Counted from the first letter of the stretch, positions 44,377 through 54,654 are shown. The stretch: DNA of 64,000 nt from Paralithodes platypus (GCA_032716605.1 JAVRFV010002311.1:2552492-2616491); one strand, 5' to 3'. The notes: generated by a model not told the origin, from the sequence alone. Made by a program: numbers and translations.

Positions 44377-44404
44377 TTAAATGATTGCTAGATTTACTGG
44401 ACTA

Positions 44405-45052
44405 TACAGGCTGCACAGCTACTGCACCCACAGATCACCTACATCAAGAAACCAAAATCCTCAAAGTCAAAGACCATCTGGACATGAGAGGCACTCAATT
44501 CCTGGCAGCAGCCTCCACGAACCAAGACCACCCACTAAACTACATGGCAACACACCCACAGACACCAAGAAATATCAAAACAACACCCAGCACACGGTAT
44601 CACACACAATTACTGTCCTCTCTCCCTCCCTGCCCACCCCGAACCAACTTCCAGAAGCACATCCATACTAATTTCTCTCGCCGATCCATCCATTCACTCA
44701 CAGACAACACGCAGCTGCAAGCACGACCTCCCGAAATCCATCCTTCCGAATCCTCCCTTCCTCGCGAGGACAGAGTCCACCTGGCCAGGCTGAGATGCGG
44801 ACACCATCCAGCTCTCCTGAGCTATCAGAAGAGACTGGATGACTACGTTGTCGACGCCTGCCCGGGATGTAACACAGCACCCCATACCATTAAACACATC
44901 ATAATAGAAGACTGCATTTCACACAACCATTACTTACGCCAACAACACAATCTACACTCAATGAGAGCTCTGTGGGAAATCCCGATCGTGGCCATCGCCT
45001 TCCTCAGGGACTCGGGGCTGTTCGGCCAGGCAGCTTAGGGAACAACAACAAC
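44405..45052 (+). pseudogene. LINE A, copy A, C-terminal part and 3' end
   Basis: Resumes after the DNA transposon: GCTATAPTDHLHQETKIL, MRGTQFLAAAS, then LPREDRVHLARLRCGHHPALLSYQKRLD, ACPGCNTAPHTIKHIIIED (a CCHC-like zinc motif) and LWEIPIVAIAFLRDSGLFGQAA, stop. The 3' UTR is only GGGAACAACAACAACAAC. The frame is open for 217 codons. The last ~40 bases are the ones shared with SINE S1. Confidence 0.85.
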
Positions 45053-45093
45053 AACTAACTACTTCGAGTCGCCATACTAAGGGTTCAGTTCTC

Positions 45094-46130
45094 TGCAATT
45101 CATGCGGGAACTGGACCCACTTCACCTGCACAACACTTGCCTCCAAGAAACACTACGTAGTACAAACACCTGTTCCTCATGCCCCTCCCTCTCCCAGTCA
45201 AATCCCTCAACTAAAACCCGTCCATCTCTCCTCCCTAACCCACCTTAACCTTCCCATACCATCCACATCCTCAACTCAACACACCACACCCAATCCTAAT
45301 CCATTCCAACCCCCATCTCCTGCTCCCCAATCCCGACCCCCACCTCACCCATCCCAACCCCCAGCCCCTCCCATCCTCGTGCAGCAGCACCCAACATACA
45401 TCGTGCACATAACATTAACATTCTTCAACTGAACATAGATGGCATCAACACAAAGAAACACGAACTCTCATACTTCATCAAACAACACAACATACACATT
45501 GCCATCTTACAAGAAACAAAACTCCGCACAACACATAAAACACTCACATTTCATAATTTCACCACCATCAGACAAGACCGGGCTGTCGGCGGGGGCGGTG
45601 GACTCATCACCCTGGTACACAAAGAAATATCATACATAGTAACCAGTGTACAAACCAAATCCCTCCTTCCCCCAAATGATAACAACAGAAATACAGTCAA
45701 TTAAAATATGCACTGGCAACAACTCCAACATGAACCATCATAAACACATACATCCCTCCCCAAACATCCCCTACAGTACCAAATGAATACAGACCACACT
45801 TACAACACATCACAAACACCCCACACATCATCCTGGGTGGTGACTTCAACGCCAAGACGTCGGCCTGGTTTGTCGACAACCCCGACACAGACAGAGGGCT
45901 GGTACTACAAAACCAAACCGATAACCTCATCATCCTTAACGACATCCATCAACATACCCATATTCCTCACCAAGCCCTCTATAATCCATCATCTCCAGAC
46001 ATCACCTTTCGCTCCCCAGAATTCGCCCCCACAACATCCTGGAGGGTGGTCAGAACCTTAGGCTCTGACACCTCCCGATCATTATCACCACCAAAACCAG
46101 ACTCACCCCAGCTAGCCACAAACACACATA
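45094..46130 (+). pseudogene. LINE A copy B: zinc motif and endonuclease
   Basis: CNSCGNWTHFTC (45098-45133), a PHD-like zinc motif, then a Pro-rich spacer with long pyrimidine-rich DNA (45180-45390). The endonuclease follows: ILQLNIDGINTKKHELSYF, IAILQETKL, GGGGGLITLVHKE, a stop near 45702, then HIILGGDFNAKTSAW, SSPDITFRSPEF and SWRVVRTLGSD. The catalytic texts QETK, GDFNA and the Asp-Ile block are kept; the frame is interrupted at least twice. Confidence 0.78.
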
Positions 46131-46135
46131 CGGGG

Positions 46136-46178
46136 GTGTTCGGCCAGGCAGCTTAGGGAACAACAACAACAACAACAC
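46136..46178 (+). repeat. 43-base 3'-end fragment of LINE A / SINE S1
   Basis: GTTCGGCCAGGCAGCTTAGG followed by (GAACAACAACAAC). 'CAGCTTAGGG' is the LINE version (SINEs have CAGCTTGGGG). So this is probably a LINE insertion truncated to its last ~40 bases, sitting inside another copy of the same LINE. Confidence 0.8.
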
Positions 46179-46931
46179 ATACACCAATTATAAAAGAGCT
46201 AACTGGGAAGCATTCACAAATGAGACAGAAAAAACACTTCACAACTCTAAACAGTACACCCATCACTAACATCAACAATGCTGTACACATACTCAATAAA
46301 ACTTTCCAAAACGCTGACAAGAAACACATTCCAAGAGGTAACAGAAAGAGACACAACCCCAACTTCACACCAGAAATTCAAAACCTCATCAGACAATGCG
46401 ACATACTGAAACACTCCCCAGCATCCCACACACAAGACATCACACAACAAATTCAAGCACTCAACACCCAAACTAACAAAAAAATACAACAACAAAAACT
46501 AAATTGGAATAACTTCCTACAAACACTTGATCACAAAACAAACCCCAAAAAACTCTACAAAACACTAAACAGCATCACACTTTCCAACAGCAACACAACA
46601 CAATCACATGCTGCAATCACAACAACAGACTCTACTCCTTCATGTAAACAACAAGAAAACACTCTCATCAATCACTTCTCACATGTCAGCCACCTAAACC
46701 TTTCACAAAGACGACCGACGTGTCATCCGACGTAAGAGACAATTCCCCACAGACCCTGACTATAACCCTTCACCAATCACCAGACAAAGCATATCATCAA
46801 CAATCTCAAGCACTCACCCGCCTGTGGCCTAGACAACATAAGCAACATACACCTCAGACACCTGGGACCACAAGGCATACAAGCACTCACTAATATATCA
46901 AACTACAGCTATTCACACAACACAATACCAG

Positions 46932-47297
46932 AGTGAGAACTGAGCGATCTCTGCCATACCCATAGCTTACTCTGACTGTTCCTTTAACTTATATATTTTC
47001 TAGATCTCAAGTGACGGCGTTTTTCCGTGGATTCCCAATCTACCAAGATTGGAAGCCAAAGCGTCACATTTTCCCTTGCCCCTCAACTTTCTCTTCATAA
47101 TTGCTGAGGGGCACAGGGCCCTGGGTGGGGCTTTGGTTTCCCGGGCGTTTCCGCACCCTCCTCAGCTCCCCGCCATGGAGTGGCTTCGGTCACCCAGGCT
47201 TTATTGTGGTCGGCAGGGAGGGTTCTGTGGGGGCGCTTGGTTATGGCCTTGGAATTGCTCGGGGCCTTGGGGCTGTTCGGCCAGGCAGCTTGGGGAA
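46932..47297 (+). mobile_element. SINE family S1, 5'-truncated, inside LINE copy B
   Basis: CACAACACAATACCAG occurs before it (ending 46931) and, partly merged with the AAC tail, after it. LINE copy A has the same site empty (40316-40331). Same 3' end as the other S1 copies. Confidence 0.93.
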
Positions 47298-47310
47298 CAA
47301 CAACAACAAC

Positions 47311-47979
47311 ACAATACCAGACATTTGGAAGCATGGTATCATCATCACATTCCCCAAACCCAACAAAGACCCCACGCTACCCTCCTCGCACCGCCCCATC
47401 ACACTCCTTTGCTCCCCCTCCAAAGTCATGGAACACCTAGTATTACAACTAATTACACCTGACCTACCCCTAGCTCCAACACAACATGGCTTTAGGCCAC
47501 TGCACTCCACAAACACTCTTCTCACAGACCTTACACAAAGAGCTTTCGACGGCATCAATTCAGCTAGACCTTCACCACACAGATCACTATTAGCCACACT
47601 CGACATTAGTAAAGCCTTCGATGCCATCCCCCGCCACAACCTAACACACAAAATCTACAACACAAACATGCACAACAACACAAAAAGGTGGCTGGCCAAA
47701 CTTCCTAGCAGGCAGATGTGCACACGTATCTTTTGCCGGTCAGTCATCTAAAATCAGAAACTTTCCAAACGGAGTCCCACAATGATCCGTCCTATCGCCC
47801 GCACTCTTCAATCTGTACATGCACGATATAACTACACCCAATACGCCCCAAATAAACTTAGCCTCCTATGCAGATGACATAACACTCACATGCACACACC
47901 ATGACCCAAAAAGAGCAACAGATCTCCTTCAACCCTATCTCAACACACTACATGGCTGGTGCACTACAAACAGACTTAA
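47311..47979 (+). pseudogene. Reverse transcriptase of LINE A, copy B (N-terminal part)
   Basis: IIITFPKPNKDPTLPSSHRPITLLCSPSKVMEHLV, TQHGFRPLHSTNTLLTDL, then LLATLDISKAFDAIPRHNL (first catalytic Asp). After frameshifts come NLYMHDITTPNT and LASYADDITLTCTHHD. A stop replaces a residue in the 'PQ.SVLSP' block (tga at about 47782). Continues at 49485 beyond the DNA element. Confidence 0.82.
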
Positions 47980-49480
47980 CCCTGGAGAGGAAACCCCGTT
48001 GCAAATGCGCACGCGAGAGGTGTGCAAAATGCGTTATTTGGTCGCCGCGCAGCTCACACGTCCAATACGAGGGATATCGGCCTGCAGTCAGGCAGTGTAC
48101 GGGTATCTCCAGCCGTGAGCGGAGGTGCGACGCTCTCGGTCCTCGCCAACAGGTTCAAACCAGAACCCGACGTTGCGAATAAACTACTACATAACCTGGT
48201 ACGTAACTTTATTGAATGTTGATAGTTGCACATAATGTACTTTTTTCACGAATGTGTTGGAGATATCTAAGACTAATAGGCAACTTAGCCAGATAACGGA
48301 CCATGACTCACACACACGCTAGCCTGTCTGATATTGCCATATTGGGCGTCTGTGAATATTTTACTAAATCAGGTTCTTTTTTCATTTCCCGTCTGCCACA
48401 ACCACATCATTTCAACTTGTGATGGATGCCACTCCTAAAGGTGAAACCCCTCCCATTTGTTGTATATTGTTTATGAGGTTCCTTAGTACAAGTTCAGGTA
48501 AAATAGGTAACATACAGTGTAATTTCAGAGGCTTATATGTTTATTCTTCAACTTTTATAGGTAAAAATTATCAATGTTGTTAATTTGCAGCATATTTTTG
48601 GCATTAATTATACTCAGATTTCATTTTTATTCACACTACATAGAAAGGCATTATAATGGAACCTCCATTTCAAATTTCGTTGCAATCCATAAATATTTAA
48701 GGCTTCCAGGGGTGATACCAGGCCAAGATGAGACTTCTCGGGATCCAGAACCAAACCTGGCCTGGAGCGCCCTCGCTAGATGGGCGGTCCGACGTTCAAG
48801 TTATCACCTTTTATATGGTTACATGTTGTGTGGCAGGCTCTAGAGTATAACTGTGGTGAAAATCAGCAACATTCATTGATAAATAGTACCCCACGATTTT
48901 TTCTGTGCCCCTTTTTCAGTTACCTCCACATAAGGATTTTTTGGTAGTATTTACATTGCTCCAATTTCAATTATTACACTTTGGGGTCATACTAGGACCA
49001 TGTGGCAAGCACTGTGTTGAATTTGGTATGAATCCAAGAATATTTAGGTACCCAGCCGAATATTTCAAAATGACCGATTTTTGTTTTGAAATTTTTTGTA
49101 ACCCTTTTTTCAACTCCGCAAGTCTCTCAGCCTATGGGGTCTTCAGGGCTGCTACTCCTACTCCAGCCTACCTCACCATTGCCGTCCACGCCCCCAGAGT
49201 CCCAGTCCCCTCAAGACAACTTGAGTATTTTTTTTATATTTGTATGAAGAACCTACTTTTTTACTATACTTATTTTTTTATTAAATTCATTAGAAATACT
49301 AACAATGTTTCAATATACACCATATTCTAACATAACATTAAGGGATCCTTATATTATATTTAGCAATGTTCAAAAAATGTAAGTCTTTGGTTTGGGAGAT
49401 ATTTGGGGTCAAAGTCGACGTTGCAAATTCACAACTACGTAACCTATTAAAAAACGTTTTTGAGCGTTACCTCTCCAGGG
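47980..49480. mobile_element. Non-autonomous piggyBac-type element
   Basis: Ends CCCTGGAGAGG ... CCTCTCCAGGG form perfect 11-base inverted repeats; TTAA is present at 47976-47979 and 49481-49484. LINE copy A has a single TTAA at the same site (40816-40819), proving the target duplication. 1501 bp. No transposase: the open frames are short and featureless. Subterminal words (CGACGTTGC(G/A)AAT) occur near both ends. Confidence 0.93.
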
Positions 49481-49484
49481 TTAA

Positions 49485-49766
49485 TCTAGCCCCAGCCAAA
49501 TCCACCGCAACCCTGCTCACAAGTTGGACAGGAGAACACGAATACATCCCTCAACTCACCATAAACAACACACCCCTAACACATACACACACACCCAAAA
49601 TCCTAGGAGTAACATATGATACTCATATGACATTCAAACAGCACACCACAAACATTAAAAAGAAACTGACACCCAGACTTAACGCCCTCAGGTCACTTGC
49701 TCACACAAAATTTGGACACAACAAAGAAACTACCAACAGTATATAAACAATACATAAGATCAGTGA
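49485..49766 (+). pseudogene. Reverse transcriptase of LINE A, copy B (continuation)
   Basis: LAPAKSTATLLTSWTGEHEYIPQLTINN, ILGVTYDTHMTFKQHT and LNALRSLAHTKFG match 40822-41100 of copy A. It ends within ISD, where the minus-strand LINE begins with its (CAT)n tail. Confidence 0.85.
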
Positions 49767-49778
49767 TCATCATCATCA

Positions 49779-51170
49779 TCATCTCCGACGCCTTGCTTCC
49801 CCCTGGGAAACCCCCACTAGAGGATGGCCATGACAGAAACGTCTCCAAGCTACTTTGTCAAGACATGCCTCCTTTGCCCGTGCCACAATGCCCCTTCCAC
49901 TACGTGGAAGTTTTTCTTCAATATATTTTTCCACTTTCTTTTCCCATACCATAGGTGGTCTTCCACTACTAGCGGTTCCACTCACCTGACTCCCATATAT
50001 CTTTCTTGGCATTCTGTTTTCATCCATTCTCTGAACATGACCATACCACCTCAAAGTACTTCTCTTTATCCACTCAACCACACCACAATCAATGCCCAAA
50101 GCCTGCTCTTCCATTCCAAAGGACTCGTACACTTCCCTATTACTTGGCCCATCTAGCCTATTCATGCCAGCTGCCATTCTGAAAAAGCTCATCTCCACAG
50201 CTCTTAGTTTGAAGAGGTCCTCGTCACTTGCCGTCCATGTCTCGCTTCCATACGAGAGTGTTGGGAGCAGCACACTGTTTCTCAGTGACTTTTTGACTTC
50301 CTGGCTAACCAACCATTCTTCCTTTGAGAATACTATCAAGTTCTCCAATCACTTTTCTCCCTTGCATTTTTCTCTCTTTTATCTCACTCTCCATTTTACC
50401 ATATTTGCATAGTACAGCTCCCAAATACTTGACATTTTCAACCTCTTCTAGTACTTCATTTTTCAATTATATTTTACAACTTTTCTTGTGTTCTGTCTTG
50501 ATTCTATATTTTTCCTTAAAATCTATAGTTTCATGCATTCTTCTCTCAAACACCATTACCTTACATTGACCTTTAACTTTCTCTTTTCACATACCCTGTC
50601 AAAGTCGGTGACCACTCTCTGAAGTTCTTCAGCATTTTCCGCCAACAGGACTGCATCGTCCGCATATAGGCATGTTAAAATCTTCCATGTTCTTCCCTCT
50701 GATTCCAGTCTAGCTCCCACACCCATTGATACAGCCCTACATTCCCTAATCACTCCATCCATGTATATATTGAACAACCAAGCTGACATGACACATCCCT
50801 GTCTTACACCTACATTGACCTCAAAACTTTCACTTAACTTATCCCCTACCTTCACATTTGCCATTGCATTCCTATAAAAAGATTTTACTGCCATTAGCAA
50901 CTTTCCTCCCACACCATATACTGTTAACACATCCCACAGGCCCTCCCAGTCTACTTTGTCGTAGGCTTTTTCCAAATCCATGAATGCTGCATAGAGTTTT
51001 CTGTTTTTGGCCAGATACTTCTCTACCAACAATCGCATTGAGGCTATCTGGTCAACGCAGCCCCTGCCCTTTCTGAAACCTCCCTGTTCCTCGCCTATTT
51101 TGTCATCCGTTATCTTCTGTAGCCTCTGTGTTACTACTCTTGCGTGTACCTTTCCAGGTATGCTAAGCAA
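49779..51170 (-). pseudogene. Reverse transcriptase of second RTE-like LINE
   Basis: 50556-51170 minus: ITDDKIGEEQGGFRKGRGCVDQI, LYAAFMDLEKAYDKVDWEGL, GVRQGCVMSAWLFNIYMDGV and CLYADDAVLLAENAEEL, so both catalytic boxes are present. The frame breaks near 50555-50350 and continues in 49779-50348: LLPTLSYGSETWTASDE, LRWYGHVQRMDENRMPRKIYGS, GRPPMVWEKKVEKYI, ending with RRRR. About 30% different from the GATA-tailed family, so a separate lineage. Confidence 0.85.
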
Positions 51171-51289
51171 GCTAATTCCCCTATAATTCTTACACTCTTC
51201 TTTACTACCCCTTCCCTTTGTACAAGGGTACTATCACTGCTTTCCTCCAGTCCTCTGGTACACTTTCCTTTTCCCATGCTAATTTACAT

Positions 51290-51445
51290 CTATCTATCTA
51301 TCTATTGCCTGACGCCGTGATCCCCGAAGGGGTGGCCACGAACGAACCGCCCCCATGCACCTCTGTCCCCAGTCAGTCGACGCCCCTCCCCCCAACCAGC
51401 ACCGCCCTCGTTCATGTACTTCCTCACTCCATGAACGAGGGCGGT
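51290..51445 (-). mobile_element. 3' fragment of GATA-tailed RTE LINE with 5' foldback
   Basis: TAATTTACAT flanks it at 51280-51289 and 51446-51455. The (CTAT)n tail at 51290-51305 is followed by the family's last ~125 bases. At its 5' end ACCGCCCTCGTTCATG is followed after 13 bases by its reverse complement CATGAACGAGGGCGGT, an inverted 16-base snapback at the truncation point. Confidence 0.9.
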
Positions 51446-51699
51446 TAATTTACATAACCTATGCATTATGTCAACAGCTTCTTCTCCTCCATATCTCAGC
51501 ATTTCACCTGGGATGTTATCTACTCCAGCAGCTTTGCCCATTTTAAGTCTATTGATTGCTTCTTTACTTCTTCTCTGCTTATTCTGGCTTTCAATTACCC
51601 TGTTTATTCTACCTCTCTCCATTCCTATGGATGAGATCTTTGCCTTCCCCCTACTCTTTACAGCTAAGCTACTAAAGATCTTTCCATACTTTCACCACA

Positions 51700-52460
51700 C
51701 CATCACCCTCTACCACTTCCCCATTCATGTCCCTCATCCTACCACCTGAGACACTCTCAGTCTTCTTCCCTGGCTTCTTTCACAGCTCTGTATGCTTTCC
51801 TGTCATTCAGAAACTGTTCACTATCTTTCTCCCATATGCCTCATTGTCTTTCCTTTTAGCGTCTTGTATCGCCCTCTTCACTCTGTTTCAAATTTTATAT
51901 TCTTCTTTCCTCGCATCTCTAGTTTCTCTAGGTATATTCTTTTGCAGCATACTCTTTCTGAACTCTTTCACTATTTCTTCTATCTCTTTACTAAACCATG
52001 CGTTACCTTTCTTCTTCCACATTTTAAAGGTTTTCTTCCCACATACTTTCTCAGCTGCTTTAATCATGGAGTCTCTTGTACCTTTCCATACTTCATCTAC
52101 AGTATTTCCCAGATCTATCATAACATCCATGTCCTTTATAGTCTCTTTCAGGATGTCCTTGTATTTTGTTGCATTACATTCTTCATTTAATTTTCTCACA
52201 TTTATTCTCTCTACTGTCAGTTTTCTCTCTTTCCTCTCATATTTCCACTCTTTCCTTATCCTCACTTTTGTCAGCACTGTATAGTGGTCTGATCCCGTCA
52301 GCATACCTCTTACAGCTTTTGAATCTAAAATTCTTCCTTTTAGTCCGGAGTCCATCATGGCGTAGTCAATTAGAGATTTCTGTTCCTGCTCACCTTCACC
52401 TCTGTGCCATGTATATCTATGAATGTGACGATGTTCAAAAAATGTGTTAGCCAGAAACAT
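51700..52460 (-). pseudogene. Endonuclease end and linker of the second RTE-like LINE
   Basis: Frame 51888-52460 minus: MFLANTFFEHRHIHRYTWHRGEG, SLIDYAMMDSGLKGRILDSKAVRGM, TGSDHYTVLTKVRI (the endonuclease S-D-H box), then a Lys/Glu-rich linker (KKTFKMWKKKGNAWFSKEIEEIVKEF). The first half of the endonuclease is missing or frame-shifted (52460-52521). Confidence 0.8.
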
Positions 52461-52519
52461 CTCTCTCTCCGCACATACTGTACTTCTAAAAGGAAGTCAC
52501 CATTCATATTCCTACCGAG

Positions 52520-52860
52520 AGGACACTAAGAAAATTTACAAAGAAAGAAATAGGCTTGAAAAGGCAAAGAACTCATTTTGTGATAGAGTGGTAAATGAGT
52601 GGAACGCACTGCCCCAGTATGTAGTCGATTCCGAATCATTAAGGAAGTTTGAAAGTAATCTTGATAAAAAAGCATGGGGAAGACAATATTTTAAGTTTGA
52701 TTATAAAGCAAAAATACAGAAGTGAAAATGTTGCGTCTGCTGTCGCCGCCGCCATCACCGTGAACGACCGCAGTAGTGCAAGTACTGGTACTGAGCTGTA
52801 TACACAGGCCTAGTTTGCCTTTTTCCAGAGGATCTACTGTAAGAAACTGTAAGAAGAGCA
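52520..52860 (+). pseudogene. CR1 LINE 3' end
   Basis: REDTKKIYKERNRLEKAKNSFCDRVVNEWNALPQYVVDS ... is the same protein end as the CR1 at 14712-15624. The 3' UTR has 'cgtgaacgaccgcagtagtgcaagtactgg' and ends in CTGTAAGAAACTGTAAGAA repeats. Copy cut at its 5' side by the RTE LINE. Confidence 0.88.
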
Positions 52861-53014
52861 CTAACAGTGTCTCAGCAAAACTCAATAAAGTCCCCCTGAA
52901 GCACTTGCACCTGGCAAAATCCCACCACAGCAGCCTTAATATGTCACATATTATTCTAAAGGGTGTCTTTCCAGTCCCGTCTCAAGATCTAGCCGGATTT
53001 CTGTTTTTCCGGTG

Positions 53015-53110
53015 CCGTCTCAAGCCAACCCGACTGGTCTATAATTTCCTGGGTCATTTCTCTTTCCCTTCTTAAATATAGCTGTTATGTTCGCCTCTTT
53101 CCAGTCCATC
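53015..53110 (-). pseudogene. CR1 reverse-transcriptase fragment
   Basis: The minus strand gives DWKEANITAIFKKGKRNDPG and NYRPVG, the first conserved block of CR1-type reverse transcriptases. Only about 30 codons remain. Confidence 0.7.
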
Positions 53111-53383
53111 GTGATAACAGTGATAACATGATGGGGCGTTGTTGTGGCAAGACTTTGTTGTACTGTGCTGCAGTAAAGACTGTAGCCACCGTGTTATGAT
53201 TGCTGAGTACTGTGATTGTACCATGGAAGCCACATTCACTGTGGACGTTTGCGGTCTTTAAACCCGTATGTAGGCTATGTAGGCTATGTATGTATGTATG
53301 TATATTATTTTTTTGCTCTCTTACCGGTACTGTACTTATACACACATACTCATAATCTCTCTTACACACATTCATGCCCCTAC

Positions 53384-53534
53384 CTGCCAAAAGCTCCATA
53401 GGTGTTAACAATCCTGAACGGCTCGAATGAAGTATTCATAACTTGTCTTGCTGAGAGTAAATTAACGGCGACAGGTAAACTCAGCACGGCGATCAGTGCT
53501 CCGATGGCGTTGTTCACCATCCTCCATGTCTTGC
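53384..53534 (-). CDS. Lipase maturation factor exon (C-terminal domain start)
   Basis: 151 bases with acceptor 'ccaccccccag' (plus 53535-53545) and donor GTAGGG (plus 53378-53383). Its first two bases complete the Gly codon left open by the exon at 57624, and its last two leave AG for the next Ser or Arg. Encodes KTWRMVNNAIGALIAVLSLPVAVNLLSARQVMNTSFEPF, RIVNTYGAFG: a membrane helix, then the highly conserved NTYGAFG block. LMF proteins sit in the ER membrane and help fold dimeric lipases. The frame is intact. The following exons were not found downstream. Confidence 0.88.
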
Positions 53535-53584
53535 CTGGGGGGTGGAAAAGAAAATTGCATTACAAAAAATGTATGGACAACTTA

Positions 53585-53870
53585 GCTAAAAATGCTTACT
53601 AAACACTCTTCTATCGCTATTACAACAATCAGAGCTATCTCAGTGCATACCCCTTCCCTTGCGGTGATTGTGAGGCACCCGTCTTTCAACACGGTCCCAT
53701 TCCTATTCTGTCCAACTCCCCAATCCAAGAATTGGCAAATTTTCTCAGTCTTTCTTCTACTCAATTAGTGAACTCTAGAGCTCTATCCCTCAATCAATCT
53801 TTCCTTCATCCTAATTTCACGGATACATCATTGTATTACGTTCTGGCTCTCGTTTATGCATGAAAATGTG
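53585..53870 (+). pseudogene. Decayed family E LINE C-terminus
   Basis: 'actcttctatcgctattacaacaatcagagctatctcagtgcatacc' and 'ctttcttctactcaatta...gagctctatccctcaatcaatctttcc' match, in plus orientation, the family E end seen on the minus strand at 15716-16081. No intact frame. Confidence 0.6.
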
Positions 53871-54284
53871 TAGGGAATGAAGGTCAATTTAGGCTAAAAT
53901 GCCTGCACTGAAAGATTTATAACTTTTGTTAAGAATAAATACTCACTGCAAGACAAGATATTAGACACTTGCAAGAGCCAATCACCTGGAGTTATTAACA
54001 TATAGCTGGCCCGGTACTTTCCTTAAGTGGCAGAAAACGAGTACCGGTATTGTACTGTAGGCTATAGTGTATGGGTGACTCACTAGGATCAAACTGCGAC
54101 GTCTTTACTCTATTTAGGAAGGATTAATAATAGACAACAAATTAATTGAGGTATACTACACCTCTCTCATTACTAGACATCCTTCCTAAGCTGCATGAAA
54201 TTGTCTAATAATAGCCAGAATATAAGGAATAATAGCGTCACCCGTACTGAACTGGTTGTGGTTGTTGTTCTTGTTGTGTACCGA

Positions 54285-54380
54285 GTGACTCACCATGCTC
54301 AACCAGCGGGGAATTTTCTCTCTTTCTCCATTTTTGTATACAGTACTCCATAACTCTCTCTTCCTGGTTCCTAAGGACCT
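54285..54380 (-). pseudogene. Partial decayed duplicate of an LMF exon end
   Basis: 'caaccagcgggga(a)tt(t)tctctct(t)tctcca', then, after an extra 13 bases, 'tactccataactctctcttcctggttcct', parallels 57631-57690, the end of the LMF exon at 57624-57798. It includes an adjacent donor-like ACTCAC. It has lost the frame. A local exon duplication is the simplest reading. Confidence 0.6.
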
Positions 54381-54654
54381 TTCCCGACCCCGATTGACCC
54401 TTATACAGATAAACGATAAAGGAACGATATATGAACGGTCCTAAGTACGGTATGCCGCCAGGAATCGTGAACCCTATCCTACGTAACTAAAGAAGGGCTG
54501 GAGGAAATGGACTGTACATTTCCACACCTATTCCCTGGCTGACCCTTTCCAAATTGTAGATATATTAAGTTTGATTACTCTGTCATTGGTGAATTATAGA
54601 GGTAAATGTTCAAGAGTTTTGGCCTACCTATTTGGAAAAGGGTATAGAATACTC

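Larger units (their letters stand above)
41187..44402 (+). mobile_element. Academ-like DNA transposon with XPG nuclease
   Basis: A 3.2-kb element inserted in LINE copy A; the LINE reading resumes at about 44405. It is bounded by near-identical inverted repeats of about 316 bp (41206-41520 and 44061-44376). Weaker outer ends (GACCAGTC ... ACTGGAC) have a possible TA duplication at 41185-41186 and 44403-44404. Each inverted repeat holds an internal ~90-base direct repeat. The coding part lies between the repeats. Assignment to Academ (a DNA-transposon superfamily, some of whose lineages carry an XPG nuclease) is inference from domain content. The element edges could also be at the stronger core, about 41205-44376. 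Confidence 0.8.
45053..49766 (+). mobile_element. LINE family A, copy B
   Basis: Starts directly after copy A's tail with an N-terminal zinc motif and Pro-rich stretch, then endonuclease, linker, reverse transcriptase. Interrupted by a 3'-tail fragment (46136-46178), a SINE (46932-47297) and a piggyBac-type element (47980-49480). Cut at 49766 by the next LINE before its own C-terminus. Confidence 0.85.
49767..52521 (-). mobile_element. Second RTE-like LINE family, 5'-truncated, ATG-repeat tail
   Basis: The 3' tail (CAT)n lies at 49767-49783. Going 5': C-terminus, reverse transcriptase, linker and the last part of the endonuclease (GRNMNGDFLLE near 52520). It carries an internal insertion of the other RTE family at 51290-51445. 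Target duplication not found, since its 5' junction abuts a CR1 fragment. Confidence 0.85.

Noticed and set aside
48574..49330. ORFs inside the TTAA element as a possible transposase
   Set aside because: Short, low-complexity, hydrophobic, without DDD or Cys-rich motifs of piggyBac transposases.
51727..52284. 185-residue hydrophobic plus-strand ORF resembling a membrane protein
   Set aside because: It is the antisense of the Lys/Glu-rich linker and endonuclease end of the minus-strand LINE; Phe/Leu/Ser-rich shadow frames are expected there.
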